Source: Domibacillus tundrae (GTDB lineage: Bacteria; Bacillota; Bacilli; Bacillales; Domibacillaceae). Taken from it: 64,000 bases of DNA. Below are positions 30,078 to 38,164 of the stretch, piece by piece. A program made the translations under genes and the position numbers. The notes below the pieces were generated by a model that was not told the DNA's origin, did no database searches, and was given only the letters and a program-made list of their open reading frames with translations. Positions within the stretch are counted from its first letter, which is position 1; each line of letters opens with the position of its first letter. The stretch covers positions 1 to 64,000 of the forward strand of contig NZ_LAJA01000006.1 of the NCBI RefSeq assembly GCF_000970675.1, in the 5' to 3' direction.

Positions 30078-30106
30078 AGCATAATGACTTTGCTACTATT
30101 TTACAA
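30078..30106 (-). promoter_or_regulatory. Promoter of the sensor operon
   Basis: TTGTAA (30106-30101), 17-bp spacer and TATGCT (30083-30078) on the minus strand, about 50 bp before the sensor gene. Confidence 0.5.
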
Positions 30107-30140
30107 TCTATTTTAAACTAAAAAAGGAATAATTTCACAC

Positions 30141-30185
30141 AAAAAACCCACCTATACGCACAAGTAACTTGTACGTATAGGTGGG
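30141..30185 (-). terminator. Terminator behind the aldo/keto reductase
   Basis: Perfect 12-bp stem CCCACCTATACG/CGTATAGGTGGG followed by T6 on the minus strand. The 170 bp between it and the reductase gene show no recognisable gene. Confidence 0.75.
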
Positions 30186-30359
30186 TCAAAAATACAAAAA
30201 ACTTTTTTTAAATAAAAACTCGTATTAGAAGGAACAAAAAATGGAGCTAGATAACTCGCCAAAAAACGGCTTCTCTTTTTCCGGTCATTGCAATGAAAAG
30301 TCCAGTACATCCGAAAAAATATCAAGCCTGTTCTTTATAAAACTACCACTTAGCTTTTT

Positions 30360-31274
30360 TTATTCGGCCTCTTGCGGATGACCATCACTCACTAATTCAG
30401 CTGCCCGCGCATTGGACTCCACCTGCTCTACATTTTTGCAGCCGGGAATGACGCTTGTAACAGCAGGATGCTTCAAGCACCACGCCAGCGCCCACTCAGC
30501 CATGTTGACGCCTGAAGGTACTTCTTCTTTTTGAATCTGTTCAACCAGCCTCAGCATGTTTTCCTGCTCTTGTTTATCCCTGTTATGACGGACGTCGTTT
30601 TCACCGAATACAGAGCCAGGCTTGTATTTGCCGCTTAAAAAACCGCTCGCAAGCGGCACACGGGCTAGTACGCCAAGATTTTGCTCTTCACATGAAGGAA
30701 ATACCTCTTTTTCCGGTACCCGGTCAAGGCGGTTATACACGACTTGAATGACTTCCGCGTTCACGTCGCTCGCTTTGCTCGTTTGATGAATGTTTGCATT
30801 ACTGCCAATTGAAATACCTAGATGGCGGACTTTCCCCGCTTTCACTTGTTTGTCCAGCTCCGTCCAAAGATCGTCATTATCGAATGCGTCGTTGCTGCCG
30901 GAATGAAATTGATACAAATCCACATAATCGGTTTGAAGTGATTTTAACGACGCATCCAGCTGCTTAATAACTTCTTCCGCTGACCAATGATTGGTCCGTT
31001 CGAAATTGTTGTGGAAGTGGTGGCCGAATTTTGTTGCGACAATCCAGTCTTCTCTTTCATAACGAATCGCCTGTCCAATTAACGATTCAGACAAGTGATC
31101 ACCATAGCACTCGGCGGTATCAATGAAATTAATGCCCATCTCTTTTGCTTTCTGTAAAATGGCATCGACCTCTTTTTGTTCGAAGTCTTTGCCCCACTCG
31201 CCTCCATATTGCCACGTGCCGATTCCAACTACAGATACATTCAGTCCGGTTTTTCCTAATGTACGGTATTTCAC
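30360..31274 (-). CDS. Aldo/keto reductase
   Basis: 304 residues, a TIM-barrel NADPH-dependent oxidoreductase. The catalytic tetrad Asp (DTAECYG), Tyr (ECYGDH), Lys (VATKFG) and His (YQFHSG) and the cofactor motif SVIPGCKNVEQ are present. It resembles the general-stress YhdN/IolS/YajO group that reduces aldehydes. It is a single gene with its own terminator, between the sugar sensor and the alpha-galactoside operon. Physiological substrate unknown. Confidence 0.9.
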   Translation of the reverse strand: MKYRTLGKTGLNVSVVGIGTWQYGGEWGKDFEQKEVDAILQKAKEMGINFIDTAECYGDHLSESLIGQAIRYEREDWIVATKFGHHFHNNFERTNHWSAEEVIKQLDASLKSLQTDYVDLYQFHSGSNDAFDNDDLWTELDKQVKAGKVRHLGISIGSNANIHQTSKASDVNAEVIQVVYNRLDRVPEKEVFPSCEEQNLGVLARVPLASGFLSGKYKPGSVFGENDVRHNRDKQEQENMLRLVEQIQKEEVPSGVNMAEWALAWCLKHPAVTSVIPGCKNVEQVESNARAAELVSDGHPQEAE

Positions 31275-31431
31275 TTTACCACTCCTTTTTTGTAAGCGAA
31301 TACAATTAGATTAATACATTAAACGGCAAACATCAATTTTCAAGAAAAAAGTATGCTTTTTGAACTCTGAAGACGGCGCGATACTCAACTTATTGCGCCG
31401 AAAATCCTGAGAAATGCGCCGGTTTAAAAAA

Positions 31432-31474
31432 GAGGTATCCTAAAAGTCAACATAGCTGACTTTTAGGATACCTC
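31432..31474 (-). terminator. Terminator of the mel operon
   Basis: Perfect 18-bp stem (GAGGTATCCTAAAAGTCA and its complement) with a 7-base loop, 8 bp after the melC stop. Confidence 0.75.
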
Positions 31475-31481
31475 CACCTCA

Positions 31482-32312
31482 TTAACCTTTCACACTGCCT
31501 GCTGCAAGTCCTTCGATAAAGTAGCGCTGCAGGAACAAAAAGACGATAACCATTGGAAGTGACGCCATAAGGGCGGCGGCCGCCACCAGGTTTAATTGGC
31601 TGGAGTTTTGCCCGAAGAAGCCTGCCAATGCAACCGTTAACGTTTGAACGCTTGAATCCTGCAGGAAGAAAATCGCAAACTGGTAGTCATTCCAAATGTA
31701 CACAGATGAAATGATCAGAACGGTCGCTGTAATTGGTTTTAACAGCGGAAATACGATTTTGAAGAAAACGCCAAGTGTGCTGGCCCCATCGATTTTTGCC
31801 GCTTCTTCCAGTTCTTTCGGAATCGTCGAGCGGATAAAGCCTGCATACAAGAAAATCGTGAGCGGCATAAAGGCAGCCACGTTATTCAGGATCGCCACTA
31901 GATGAGTATTCATCATGCCAAAATCTACAACAAGCCTATATAAAGGCACGAGAGCGGTCAGCGGCGGAATCACCATGACGCCGACGAAAAGCATGTACAC
32001 GTATTTATTCAGCTTCGTCGTCCGTCTCGCCAGTGCATACGCCGCCATTGATCCAAAAAAGATTAAAAGAACGGCAGCGAAGACAGTGATAATAGCCGTA
32101 TTGATAAACGCATTGCCAAGGTTAGCCTGCTCCCAGGCAAGCGCAAAGTTTTCCGTATCGAAATTACTTGGAAACGCCCATTTCGATGTGAAATCCCCTG
32201 CTTTTTTAAGTGATGTTGTAATTAAAATGTAAAATGGGATGAGGTGAAACGCTGTAATCATAAGGGCTAGTCCGGTCAGCAGCCATTTTGTCCGTGATGA
32301 TAACTGATCCAT
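31482..32312 (-). CDS. melC: Alpha-galactoside ABC permease MelC
   Basis: 276 residues, the MalG-type CUT1 permease, the same length as B. subtilis MelC (AmyC). It has six helices and the EAA loop (EEAAKIDGASTLGVFFKIVFPLL). It is the last gene of melA-melR-melE-melD-melC and overlaps melD by one base. No ATPase is present, so it would depend on a shared MsmX-like ATPase encoded elsewhere. Substrates in B. subtilis are melibiose, raffinose and stachyose. Confidence 0.87.
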   Translation of the reverse strand: MDQLSSRTKWLLTGLALMITAFHLIPFYILITTSLKKAGDFTSKWAFPSNFDTENFALAWEQANLGNAFINTAIITVFAAVLLIFFGSMAAYALARRTTKLNKYVYMLFVGVMVIPPLTALVPLYRLVVDFGMMNTHLVAILNNVAAFMPLTIFLYAGFIRSTIPKELEEAAKIDGASTLGVFFKIVFPLLKPITATVLIISSVYIWNDYQFAIFFLQDSSVQTLTVALAGFFGQNSSQLNLVAAAALMASLPMVIVFLFLQRYFIEGLAAGSVKG

Positions 32313-33241
32313 TATGCCTCAACCTCTTTCCGTTTAAAGTATAGAAGTGCCGCCATACTGATGATCAAAATGATAATCGCCATGAGAACACCCTGCGTCG
32401 CTGCATAACCCGCATCCTGACGCGCGAAGTACAAATTGTACATAAAGGTCGACATGGACTGTGAAGCATTGCCCGGTCCACCATTTGTGAGCGCGACGAT
32501 GACATCAAACAGCTTCAATCCGCCGATGATGTTTAGCACCATGTTAATCGTGATCGACGGCATTAAAAGCGGAATGGTAATATTTTTAAACTTTTGCCAG
32601 CCGGTTGCGCCGTCAATATTCGCTGCTTCGTAATAATCCTTTGAAATACTTTGCAGCCCGGCCAAATAAATAATCATCGCGATTCCAACAAACTGGAATG
32701 TGTTAACGAAGACGATAATGTACGGATTCACTGCCGGATTGCCTAGCGCATTAATCGGATCTTTTCCGAATAAGAGGAAAATATCATTTAATGCTCCGCC
32801 TTGAAAAGCGAAGAAGAAGTACCAAATGTAGCCCATAATAAGCGGGCTGATAATAACCGGCAAGTAAATAATGGTCCGCGTAAACGAACGAACTTTTAAA
32901 TTGTGATTCAGCAATAAAGCGTAGCCGAGTCCGGCAATGTTTTGCAAAATCGTACTGCCGATGCCATACAGCAATGTGTTTTTCACAACAAGCCATGTAT
33001 CAGGATCAGCGAACATACGCTTATATTGATCAAGCCCAATGTAATCGTACGTTTGTGAAAATCCGTTCCAGTTTGTAAATGAAATGCGGATACCATCCAG
33101 GAACGGATAGATGATAAATAGAACCACAATGAGTACACTTGGCAGATACATCCACCATAACGACGATTCCCGGCGGCTTTTTTTCATTTTCCGACTCTTC
33201 GTTTTCGTTTTTTCAGATGCCTTTGTCAACGTTCCAGCCAT
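32312..33241 (-). CDS. melD: Alpha-galactoside ABC permease MelD
   Basis: 309 residues, MalF-type permease with a Lys/Arg-rich cytoplasmic N-terminus ([20 protein letters not shown]). The EAA loop ([23 protein letters not shown]) is intact. It pairs with MelC. A stable hairpin separates it from melE. Length and order match B. subtilis melD (amyD). Confidence 0.87.
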   Translation of the reverse strand: MAGTLTKASEKTKTKSRKMKKSRRESSLWWMYLPSVLIVVLFIIYPFLDGIRISFTNWNGFSQTYDYIGLDQYKRMFADPDTWLVVKNTLLYGIGSTILQNIAGLGYALLLNHNLKVRSFTRTIIYLPVIISPLIMGYIWYFFFAFQGGALNDIFLLFGKDPINALGNPAVNPYIIVFVNTFQFVGIAMIIYLAGLQSISKDYYEAANIDGATGWQKFKNITIPLLMPSITINMVLNIIGGLKLFDVIVALTNGGPGNASQSMSTFMYNLYFARQDAGYAATQGVLMAIIILIISMAALLYFKRKEVEA

Positions 33242-33267
33242 TTTTCCAGCTCCTTTACTAAGTGATT

Positions 33268-33301
33268 GGAGAAAAGGAGCAGTTACCCGCTCCTTTTCTC
33301 C
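33268..33301 (-). other. Intercistronic hairpin after melE
   Basis: Perfect 13-bp stem GGAGAAAAGGAGC/GCTCCTTTTCTCC between melE and melD. It is the third such element placed right after a binding-protein gene in this window. Confidence 0.7.
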
Positions 33302-33307
33302 ATGCTG

Positions 33308-34570
33308 TTATTCACCTCTTAAACGTGTGTACTCCTGTGCCATCTTTTCAGAAACCTGCTTCGGCGTCATCGTACCGGCAATAAGCTCTTGACCAGTTGC
33401 ACCCATCGGATCCCACATACCGCTTGGCAAATATACTCGGTCAAAGTAAGGCTGGATTTGCGTTCCTTCGTACTGCTTATAAAACTCCGCAAAGTAGTTG
33501 TCTGCTTCTACATTTGTTAATGCGGCTGGAAGAGATGTACCTTCCGCGAATTTTTTTGCTACTTCCGGCTGGGCAATATACTCGATAAATTGCTTTGCTT
33601 CTTCAAGATGCTCGGATTTTTTCGCTACAGCAAGTGTCAGTCGTTCGCCGCCGATCCAGCTTGGTGAATCGCCTTCCTGGATGGCAGGCACAGGCATTGT
33701 GCCAACCTGCACTTCCGGATTCAGCCCTGTTACTTCACGGCCGACCGAACCGTTCAGCATCGTAAACGCAATTTTATTTTGCGCCATCAATTCAGCACCC
33801 TGGGTTACTTGGGCTGTCAGCACATCCTCGTTCAGCAATCCTTTATCATTCATTTCTTTTAGCTTTTCAGGAAGATATGTGTAGTTGGACCAGTCAAATG
33901 AACCGTCCAAAAGCTCTTCCTTATAGCTGTCTTCTTTATCGGTAATAAGGAGCGGCGTTGAGAATTCATCAAAATATTGACCGAATTGGCTTTTATCTGA
34001 GCCGCCCAGCCAGAATGGAACAACTTCTCCATTGCTTTTTTCTTTAACGGCTTCTAGCGCTGTCATAAATTCATCAAATGTTGACGGTGCTTCAATGCCG
34101 TATTCATCAAGCAATGTTTTATTGTATGACAATCCATCCAGCGCCTGGTTAATTGGATACGCGTGAAGTTTTCCTTCGTCATCTGTTAAAATCGGCTTCA
34201 TCGCTTCGTCCAGGTTTGCAGCCCATTCCATATCACTTAAATCTTCCGTGTACTCCCCGTACCGGCTCTTCGCCCACCCATGTGTATCGAATAAATCCGG
34301 CATGTCGTCCGCCGCCATTTTAACTCGGGCTAAGTCTTCATAGCCGTCTCCCGGATACGTATCTTCAATATCAATCTCCGGATGCTCTTTTTCAAAATCC
34401 GTTACGATTTCTTTAAAAATATCCTGGTCCGCTTTTGTCGTTGCCGTTGACATCAGTGTCAGCTTCACTTGATCGCTGCTTCCGCCGCCATCCGCGCTGT
34501 CATTGCCGCAAGCAGCTAACGCCATCATCGCTGATAAAGAAAGTACAGATACTGTTATTCGTTTTTTCAT
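33308..34570 (-). CDS. melE: Alpha-galactoside-binding lipoprotein MelE
   Basis: 420 residues with a lipoprotein signal (SALSAMMALAACGND; the Cys is the lipid anchor) and a family-1 solute-binding domain (EEHPEIDIEDTYPGDGYEDL, IGGERLTLAVAKKSEHLEEAKQFIEYIAQPE). It captures melibiose or raffinose-type sugars for MelDC. Length close to B. subtilis MelE (MsmE). It lies directly after the regulator gene melR, and a half-site-rich palindrome (34606-34621) overlaps the junction. Confidence 0.87.
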   Translation of the reverse strand: MKKRITVSVLSLSAMMALAACGNDSADGGGSSDQVKLTLMSTATTKADQDIFKEIVTDFEKEHPEIDIEDTYPGDGYEDLARVKMAADDMPDLFDTHGWAKSRYGEYTEDLSDMEWAANLDEAMKPILTDDEGKLHAYPINQALDGLSYNKTLLDEYGIEAPSTFDEFMTALEAVKEKSNGEVVPFWLGGSDKSQFGQYFDEFSTPLLITDKEDSYKEELLDGSFDWSNYTYLPEKLKEMNDKGLLNEDVLTAQVTQGAELMAQNKIAFTMLNGSVGREVTGLNPEVQVGTMPVPAIQEGDSPSWIGGERLTLAVAKKSEHLEEAKQFIEYIAQPEVAKKFAEGTSLPAALTNVEADNYFAEFYKQYEGTQIQPYFDRVYLPSGMWDPMGATGQELIAGTMTPKQVSEKMAQEYTRLRGE

Positions 34571-34605
34571 GGGATTCCCTCCGATTTTAAGTGAGTTCTT
34601 AGTTT

Positions 34606-34621
34606 AGTAATTGAAATTACT
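34606..34621. promoter_or_regulatory. MelR-type operator before melE (weak)
   Basis: AGTAATTGAAATTACT, with 7-bp arms, overlapping the melR stop. It shares the AGTAA/TTACT half-sites of the palindrome at 35700-35712 but has different spacing. Confidence 0.4.
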
Positions 34622-35675
34622 GGCGCGATGTTCCGCAGCTTTCACGGATTGTTAAAGTCGTTGGCACCATGATTTTAATCGGCATTTCCCGGCCATCCAG
34701 CCGGTCAATCATCATTCTTACGCCCAGCCGCCCCATTTCTTCGGTTGGAATTTTCACCGTTGTCAGCGGCGGTGAGGTGAATTTAGCCATTTCGATATCA
34801 TTAAAGCTGACGATGGCAACATCATCCGGCACCTGAATATTTGCTTCATGCAGAGCACGTAATGCGCCGATCGCCATTGAATCACTCGCAATAAAAAAGG
34901 CTTCTGGCAAATTCCCCTGCGCCATCGCTTCTTTCATTAAGTCGTAACCGGATTGGATCGAATACTCTTTGACAAATAGCAAGGTTGGCTCATCCGCACC
35001 ATGCTGCTTCATTTTGCTTTCGTAAATGGTTTTTCTGGCATCGGGTGTGTAGATTTTTTTTAATGACTGTGCTTCTTCAACTGAAATTCGTTCGGTTCCC
35101 CCGATATAGCCGATCCGCTTATAACCACGTGCCAACAAATGGTCCATCGCCAGGCTGGCTGCTTTTTCATAATCAAAGATAATCGAATCGTACTCCTCTT
35201 CATTCGCATCTTGATTAATGAGAATAATGTTGCGGTTGTATTCGCGAATCGATTGAAGAATCGGATAATCGATTCGGCCGACAATAAGCAGGCCATCTAG
35301 TTCTGATAGTTCTTCCCGCGCCTTCACCATATGCTGAAGACGAATTAACTTTAATGAGCTAATGCCCTGGGCTGTGCATTCTTTTTCAATTCCTTCCCGA
35401 ATGGACAGCCAATACGGATCACTTGCTTCTTCTTCTTTTGACTGAAGCAGTACCATTCCGATTTTTGTGTTTTCACGCTTGGCAATTTCAGTTGATTGAG
35501 TTTGGGTTTGCAGACGTCTGCTTTTGACCGTCCGGTAATTAAGCTCTTTTGCAGTATTAAAAATTTTCTGTTTCGTTTCCGGAGAAGCAGAAAGTGTTTC
35601 ATCATAGTTCAATACACGCGATACGGTTGAAGCGGATACATTCGTGCGTTTGGCAATATCTTTTATCGTTACCAT
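34617..35675 (-). CDS. melR: LacI-family regulator MelR
   Basis: 352 residues: LacI helix-turn-helix (TIKDIAKRTNVSASTVSRVLNYDETLS) and a sugar-binding domain (IGMVLLQSKEEE, IGYIGGTERISVEEAQS, AIVSFNDIEMAKFTSPPLTTVKIP). Position and sequence style match B. subtilis MelR (MsmR), which represses the mel genes without inducer. A perfect odd palindrome AGTAAATTTTACT lies just upstream of its start and a near copy lies before melA, so it probably controls both. Confidence 0.85.
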   Translation of the reverse strand: MVTIKDIAKRTNVSASTVSRVLNYDETLSASPETKQKIFNTAKELNYRTVKSRRLQTQTQSTEIAKRENTKIGMVLLQSKEEEASDPYWLSIREGIEKECTAQGISSLKLIRLQHMVKAREELSELDGLLIVGRIDYPILQSIREYNRNIILINQDANEEEYDSIIFDYEKAASLAMDHLLARGYKRIGYIGGTERISVEEAQSLKKIYTPDARKTIYESKMKQHGADEPTLLFVKEYSIQSGYDLMKEAMAQGNLPEAFFIASDSMAIGALRALHEANIQVPDDVAIVSFNDIEMAKFTSPPLTTVKIPTEEMGRLGVRMMIDRLDGREMPIKIMVPTTLTIRESCGTSRQ

Positions 35676-35699
35676 GAGACATCCCTCACTGATCTTTTT

Positions 35700-35712
35700 A
35701 GTAAATTTTACT
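35700..35712. promoter_or_regulatory. MelR-type operator before melR
   Basis: Perfect 13-bp odd palindrome AGTAAA-T-TTTACT, 25 bp before the melR start. A cre-like GAAAAGCGCTTACA follows at 35737-35750. Confidence 0.55.
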
Positions 35713-35778
35713 TTATAAAACGATCATAGCACGAATGAAAAGCGCTTACAATTTTTCTTTTAAAACAATCAGACAGTG

Positions 35779-37104
35779 TTACTGTCTGACCGCTTCTTTC
35801 GCTGATTCATATTCTGGCAGCATATCGCCATGCGCTTCAATCAAGTCGTCGCACAGGCTGATAATGTCATCCATCGACAATTCCGCCGCCGTATGCGGGT
35901 CAAGCATGGCTGCCTGGTAAATCTTTTCTTTTGATTTCGTTATAGCCGCTTCAATTGTTACTAGCTGCGTATTAATATTCGAGCGGTTTAGGGCTGCAAG
36001 CTGTTCCGGAAGCTCACCCATGTACGCCGGTGTAATGCCATTCCGGTTCGCAATACACGGTACCTCCACAACTGCTTTTTCCGGCAGGTTGGAAATTAGT
36101 CCGCCTGTATTCAACACATTTCCGCCAAAAACAAACGGTTCATTTGTTTCCATCGCTTCAATGATACGTGATCCGTACTCATGAGAACGTTCATGCGTTA
36201 AATTTTGGTCATTCATGAGCTCTTCCTTCGTTTTCAGCCAGTTACTGATTTGTTCTTCACAGCGGCGTGGATATTCATCAAGCGGAATGTTAAAGCGCTC
36301 AATTAATTCCGGATACTTTTCTTTAATAAAAAATGGATGGTATTCTGCATTATGCTCAGAGGATTCCGTTACATAAAAACCGAACTTATCCATTAGCTCA
36401 TAGCGGACCATATCGTGATGTTTTGTCTGTTGCTTTTCTTTCGCCCGCTTTTTAATTTCCGGGTACAAGTCTTTGCCGTTTGATTTAATCTCAAGCAGCC
36501 ACGCCATGTGATTAATGCCGGCAATCCGTTCTTCAATGTTTTCATATGGAATATCAAGGTCTTTCAGTAAATCACTCGTGCACACTTGTACGCTGTGGCA
36601 CAAACCAACCATTTTCACATTCGTGTAACGGGAAACCGCACCTGTCAGCGTCGCCATCGGATTTGTGTAGTTTAGAAGCCACGCATCCGGGCAGGCATCT
36701 TCCATATCTTTCGCGATCTCGAGCATGACTGGAATAGTACGCAGCGCCCGGAACAAGCCGCCAATACCGATCGTATCCGCAATCGTCTGACGAAGGCCAT
36801 ATTTTTTCGGGATTTCAAAATCAATGACTGTACTTGGCTTATAGCCGCCGACTTGAATGGCGTTAATCACATATTTTGCGCCGTTTAGCGCTTCTTTCCG
36901 ATCCGTATACGTTTTAATTGTCACACCGGCGTTCAATGTGTTTTTTAAGGCATTTAGCAAGACTTTAGACTCGGATAGACGATCTGCATCAATATCGAAC
37001 AGTGCAAACTCAAAATCTTGAAGAGCAGGAGACATCATGCAGTCACCTAAAACATTTTTCGTAAAAATGGTACTTCCTGCACCGATAAACGTAATTTTTT
37101 TCAT
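35779..37104 (-). CDS. melA: Alpha-galactosidase, GH4
   Basis: 441 residues of the NAD- and Mn-dependent GH4 family. The Rossmann motif ITFIGAGSTIFTKNV at the N-terminus, the LLNYTNPMATLTGA segment, the metal-binding Cys-His of VGLCHSVQ and the His of AGINHMAW are present. GH4 enzymes work by oxidation, elimination and reduction at C3, unlike other glycosidases. It cleaves imported melibiose or raffinose inside the cell. First gene of the mel set. The upstream region holds a MelR-like half palindrome (37141-37153) and a cre-like site. Confidence 0.92.
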   Translation of the reverse strand: MKKITFIGAGSTIFTKNVLGDCMMSPALQDFEFALFDIDADRLSESKVLLNALKNTLNAGVTIKTYTDRKEALNGAKYVINAIQVGGYKPSTVIDFEIPKKYGLRQTIADTIGIGGLFRALRTIPVMLEIAKDMEDACPDAWLLNYTNPMATLTGAVSRYTNVKMVGLCHSVQVCTSDLLKDLDIPYENIEERIAGINHMAWLLEIKSNGKDLYPEIKKRAKEKQQTKHHDMVRYELMDKFGFYVTESSEHNAEYHPFFIKEKYPELIERFNIPLDEYPRRCEEQISNWLKTKEELMNDQNLTHERSHEYGSRIIEAMETNEPFVFGGNVLNTGGLISNLPEKAVVEVPCIANRNGITPAYMGELPEQLAALNRSNINTQLVTIEAAITKSKEKIYQAAMLDPHTAAELSMDDIISLCDDLIEAHGDMLPEYESAKEAVRQ

Positions 37105-37140
37105 TTGCCATCCTCCATTAAAAGTTATTGTTGAAATTTT

Positions 37141-37153
37141 AGTAAATTTTAAT
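37141..37153. promoter_or_regulatory. MelR-type operator before melA
   Basis: AGTAAATTTTAAT matches the perfect palindrome at 35700-35712 at 12 of 13 bases. Confidence 0.5.
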
Positions 37154-37176
37154 TAATATATTTCTTATAATCGATA

Positions 37177-37190
37177 ATACAGCGCTTTCA
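37177..37190 (-). promoter_or_regulatory. cre-like site, melA/AraC intergenic region
   Basis: TGAAAGCGCTGTAT on the minus strand, with one perfect half-site. It lies between divergent genes and could act on either. Confidence 0.5.
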
Positions 37191-37233
37191 ATTTTCGGAC
37201 AATGGTAAATAAAATCGGAAAAGGGGTAATATA

Positions 37234-38127
37234 TTGTTTTCTCTCCCGGATGATACACATCATAGTTTTGTTTATTACCATTCAAAAGAGCCGTTAACAG
37301 AAGCTGCCCGAATTGTCTCTATCGGCTTTGAGAAACGGACATCGACCGATTATTATTGGGACGGCCGTATGCGAAAAAATGATCTCAATACGTATATCTT
37401 TCAATACACATTGAATGGGTATGGCAAAATTCAAGCAGGCGAACAAACATTAACCATTCGTCCAGGCGAAGCGTTTATTGTGAAAGTGCCGAGTGGCCAT
37501 TGTTACTATTTGCCGGAGGAAAGTCCAGAATGGGAATTTCTTTTTATTACATTAGAAGGGTCAAAAGCGGAGGAATGCTGGGATTATTTAATTGATCAAT
37601 TCGGGTTGCGCATAACATTGGAAGATGCGTCACCGTTAATTTTTTTGCTGCAAAAAATTTATCAATTTGCGGTCAAAGAAGGCATTGAGGATACATTTAC
37701 TTCATCCGCCCGTGCGTATGAATTTATGATGGGGCTTTATCGTTTCGCAAAAGGACTTGATCACGTGAAAACCGAGATCCCTGAAGACATCCGCACAGCA
37801 ATCCAATTTATGACGGCGCATTATCATGAGCCGCTTTCACTGGATGAGATTGCAGATCATGCCAGGCTGTCCAAATACTATTTTACGAATAAGTTCCAAA
37901 AACATATGAAGACAACACCGATTCAATTTTTAACGAAAATGCGCATGCAAAAAGCGATGGAACTGCTGACCACGACCAATAAAACACTCCATGAAATTGC
38001 AATGGAAACAGGATATGACAATTCAAATTACTTCAGCAAAGTGTTTAAAAAGATGATTGGCATGTCCGCTGACAGCTTCAGAAAAGACAAGAAAATGATG
38101 GATCTTCAGCATGTTATTATTGATTAA
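37234..38127 (+). CDS. AraC-family regulator
   Basis: 297 residues: an N-terminal cupin-like sensor domain (GYGKIQAGEQTLTIRPGEAFIVKVPSGHCYYLPEE contains the barrel turns) and a C-terminal pair of helix-turn-helix motifs (LSLDEIADHARLSKYYFTNKFQKHMK, HEIAMETGYDNSNYFSKVFKKMIG). It is divergent from melA, so it probably activates the alpha-galactoside genes in the manner of streptococcal MsmR. The start is TTG 37234, behind AAAGGGG. The operon would then have two regulators, MelR and this one. Confidence 0.85.
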   Translation: MFSLPDDTHHSFVYYHSKEPLTEAARIVSIGFEKRTSTDYYWDGRMRKNDLNTYIFQYTLNGYGKIQAGEQTLTIRPGEAFIVKVPSGHCYYLPEESPEWEFLFITLEGSKAEECWDYLIDQFGLRITLEDASPLIFLLQKIYQFAVKEGIEDTFTSSARAYEFMMGLYRFAKGLDHVKTEIPEDIRTAIQFMTAHYHEPLSLDEIADHARLSKYYFTNKFQKHMKTTPIQFLTKMRMQKAMELLTTTNKTLHEIAMETGYDNSNYFSKVFKKMIGMSADSFRKDKKMMDLQHVIID

Positions 38128-38132
38128 GACAA

Positions 38133-38161
38133 AAGCTGCCCCGCCTCACGCGGAGCAGCTT
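38133..38161. terminator. Bidirectional terminator
   Basis: AAGCTGC-C-CCGC ... GCGG-A-GCAGCTT hairpin between convergent genes ending at 38127 and 38165. Confidence 0.7.
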
Positions 38162-38164
38162 CGT

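Noticed and set aside
20412-30180. The TTGTACGTATA inside the hairpin at 30174 as another AraR box
   Set aside because: It is part of a perfect terminator stem at the 3' end of the aldo/keto reductase gene, far from any promoter.
30186-30359. A small gene between the terminator and the aldo/keto reductase
   Set aside because: Short frames on both strands have no ribosome site and no recognisable similarity.
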